Assembly: GCF_016612865.1 (NCBI RefSeq)
Contig: NZ_JAENZZ010000001.1
Location: forward strand, 62,001-126,000
Length of the DNA stretch: 64,000 nucleotides
Direction of reading: 5' to 3'
DNA from: Blastococcus sp. TML/M2B
Lineage (GTDB): Bacteria > Actinomycetota > Actinomycetes > Mycobacteriales > Geodermatophilaceae
In this document: piece by piece, positions 62,381-64,000 of the stretch
How positions within the stretch are numbered: position 1 is the stretch's first letter
Layout of the letters: each line of letters starts with the position of its first letter
Program-made: the position numbers and the translations under genes
Notes under the pieces: model-generated
Databases searched by the model: none
What the model saw: the letters and a program-made list of their open reading frames with translations, nothing else
What the model was told of the DNA's origin: nothing

Positions 62381-62713
62381 GTGATCGTCGAGGTGGTGAC
62401 GGGCGCGGACGAGCGGCCCGAGGCGCGGGTGGTCGACATCGACGACCTGAGCCGGGTCGTCCTGGCCCTGGGTCAGGTCACGGACGACGAGGCCGCGGAG
62501 GTGCTGGAGCGCTCGGGTCTGGGCCGGATGCAGGACGGCGGTGCCGCACTGCTGGACGCCGCGGCGCTGCGGGCGGCCGCCGAACCGCGGGCCACGGCGG
62601 CCGACTGGATCACGAGCTGGGACGCCATGGTGACCCGTGCGCGGGCCGAGGGACGGCTCTCCGACGACGGCGCGACCATCCGCGTGGAGGTGGAGTCCGC
62701 CGCCGGAGCGTGA
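62381..62713 (+). CDS. Hypothetical protein
   Basis: A 110-aa acidic, mostly helical protein (VVTGADERPEARVVDIDDLSR, then DWITSWDAMVTRARAEGRLSD). No family recognised; no membrane helix or signal. GTG at 62381 has GGAGGCGCAC upstream. It probably shares a transcript with menB across the palindrome array. Confidence 0.65.
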   Translation: MIVEVVTGADERPEARVVDIDDLSRVVLALGQVTDDEAAEVLERSGLGRMQDGGAALLDAAALRAAAEPRATAADWITSWDAMVTRARAEGRLSDDGATIRVEVESAAGA

Positions 62714-62844
62714 CCGCCGCGCCGCCCACCTGCACGGATGAATCCGAACTCGCCGGTAGGAACTGGGCGCTGGGTCATTGTGGTCACTCCACTGTCAGGC
62801 CAGTATGTCGCGGTGCACATCACCCGCGAGCGCGGAGACCGGTC

Positions 62845-63444
62845 GTGACCGGGACCCCGGGCAGACCCCTGAGCGCCGAGCTCTCCGAGCAGCTCCTGGC
62901 CGTGGCCGTCGACATCCTGGCCGAGGAGGGCTGGAGCCGGCTCAACAGCGACCGCGTCGCGGCCCGCGCCCGCGCCGGCAAGGCCGGGATCTACCGCCGC
63001 TGGCCCACGATGGCCGCCCTGGCACGCGCCGCCGTGGGGCGCTTCCGGCTGGTCGAGCTGCCCGAGGACACCGGCTCCGTCCGGGGCGACCTGCGCGCGC
63101 TGGCCGACCGGTGGACCGTTCCGCTGGACCGCGAGGAGAAGGCCGCCGCCAGCATCGTCGGCGCCGCCCGCTACGACGAGCAGCTGCGCGCGGGCCTGGA
63201 CGAGGCCCTGGTCCGGCCGCTCACCGAAGCGGTCGCGACGATCGGCGAGCGCGCGCAGGCGCGCGGCGAGACCATCGAGGACGACCGGCTGGCGTTGCTC
63301 TACTCGGTGGTCGAGGCCTTCTGGTGGCAGCGCTTCACCGTGGCCGGCGACGGCGCGGTCCTGGCCGAGCAGGTGGACCGGGTCGTCGACGAGGTGCTGT
63401 GCCCGCTGGTGGAGCAGTCGGAGGACCTGCCGGTCGCCGTCTGA
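62845..63444 (+). CDS. TetR-family transcriptional regulator
   Basis: A 199-aa regulator. The helix-turn-helix (LAVAVDILAEEGWSRLNSDRV, split: ILAEEGWSRLN, AGKAGIYRRWPTMAALARAA) is followed by a TetR_C-type ligand domain (FWWQRFTVAGDGAVLAEQVDRVVDEVL region). GTG at 62845 is preferred; the ORF opens further upstream but with no matching sequence. Target unknown; it may control the divergent partner or the preceding genes. Confidence 0.85.
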   Translation: MTGTPGRPLSAELSEQLLAVAVDILAEEGWSRLNSDRVAARARAGKAGIYRRWPTMAALARAAVGRFRLVELPEDTGSVRGDLRALADRWTVPLDREEKAAASIVGAARYDEQLRAGLDEALVRPLTEAVATIGERAQARGETIEDDRLALLYSVVEAFWWQRFTVAGDGAVLAEQVDRVVDEVLCPLVEQSEDLPVAV

Positions 63445-63456
63445 CCGCGACTCAGC

Positions 63457-64000
63457 TCAGCTGACGCGGACGTGCGCGGCGAAATCGGGCGCGACCAGGT
63501 CGTTGATCGCGTCGGACCCGTCCTGCAGCCGGGCGAACAGCCGCTGGCCGATCTGCTCGACGGCGGCGGCCGCCTCGGCGGCACCGAGCCCCTCCATGAT
63601 CCGCAGCCGGTTCTCGACGACGAGCACCCGGACGACGGAGAGCCAGATGGCGGCCGTCAGCGGCGCGGCGATCGCGGGGTGCAGCGGGCGGGTCGGGTCG
63701 TCGGGGTCGCTGCTCTCCCACGCCTCCAGCAGCGCGTCGGACAGCCGCCGCTCGGCGTCGAGGACGAGCAGCCGGTTGTACGTGCGCAGGGTCTCGGACG
63801 CCTGGATGGTGGCCCGGAAGGAGCGCTCCTCCGCGGAGCCCATGCGGCGGAGCTGGCCGGTCATGAACGTGAGCAGGTGGCTGCGCAGCGCGGTGAGCGG
63901 TGTGGTGCCGGGCTCGCGGTCGATGACCGAGCCCGCGATCGCCTCGACCCACGGCACCCGGCCGTCGAAGAAGAGCTCCTCCTTCGTGGCGAAGTGGTTG
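63457..64000 (-). CDS. TetR-family regulator, 5' end outside the window
   Basis: About 181 codons are visible, running off the window edge. The retained N-terminal part reads NHFATKEELFFDGRVPWVEA, the end of a TetR helix-turn-helix, followed by a ligand domain with ERSFRATIQASETLRTYNRLLV. The start codon lies beyond position 64000. It is convergent with the other TetR gene. Confidence 0.75.
   Translation of the reverse strand, partial: NHFATKEELFFDGRVPWVEAIAGSVIDREPGTTPLTALRSHLLTFMTGQLRRMGSAEERSFRATIQASETLRTYNRLLVLDAERRLSDALLEAWESSDPDDPTRPLHPAIAAPLTAAIWLSVVRVLVVENRLRIMEGLGAAEAAAAVEQIGQRLFARLQDGSDAINDLVAPDFAAHVRVS

Overview
The window is 64 kb of very GC-rich, gene-dense actinobacterial chromosome. 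A high-GC actinobacterium is clear from the ATP-independent proteasome activator Bpa (C-terminal GQYL), GuaB1, FolP2, an F420-type luciferase-like oxidoreductase, a class E sortase with LAxTG/LPxTG substrates, and many GTG starts. Sigma-28-type promoters in front of a chemoreceptor and two c-di-GMP proteins imply a flagellated organism. Geodermatophilaceae (Blastococcus/Geodermatophilus/Modestobacter type) is my best guess, by inference only. No prophage, IS transposase, CRISPR array or biosynthetic cluster is visible.

Layout. 0-9 kb holds housekeeping genes: GroES-like protein, metallopeptidase, guaB1, serS, two HAD phosphatases, a chemoreceptor, an AbiEi/DUF559 gene bracketed by inverted repeats, and bpa. 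9-25.7 kb is mixed metabolism and regulation: class V aminotransferase, quinone oxidoreductase, acyl-CoA ligase, GntR plus membrane partner, folP2, MaoC, serine hydrolase, HU, aldo/keto reductase, an EAL protein and a GAF/PAS/PP2C phosphatase. 25.8-33.4 kb is a fatty-acid beta-oxidation island (fadE5-TetR divergent from fadA2-fabG4-htdX-fadE). 33.8-38.8 kb is a surface-protein locus: two sortase substrates, their class E sortase and a 51-aa membrane peptide. 38.9-44.5 kb is a five-gene oligopeptide/dipeptide-type ABC importer. 44.5-56 kb carries an MFS exporter, a GGDEF-EAL protein, a thioesterase, an LLM oxidoreductase, tRNA-Ser(UGA), a STAS pair and a response regulator/histidine kinase/GerMN lipoprotein operon. 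56-64 kb has a geranylgeranyl-reductase-like flavoprotein, a hydrolase, a LOG-family protein, MaoC, NTF2-like and Nudix proteins, menB and two TetR regulators.

Between genes lie several families of palindromic elements. Family A is a composite of about 80 bp (5 copies): 17-bp outer palindromes around a GCGTCCTCCCTC hairpin. Family B is a 22-bp palindrome in tandem arrays of 2-3 units; at four of its five loci the units repeat at 33 bp (once 32) although the 11-bp spacers differ. Both sit almost exclusively just 3' of genes, and one B array has been absorbed into the coding end of dppD.

Eleven single-gene frameshifts occur, and every one lies within about 10 nt of a multiple of 500 in window coordinates. 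This points to a block-wise consensus artefact rather than gene decay, so those genes are annotated as probably intact.
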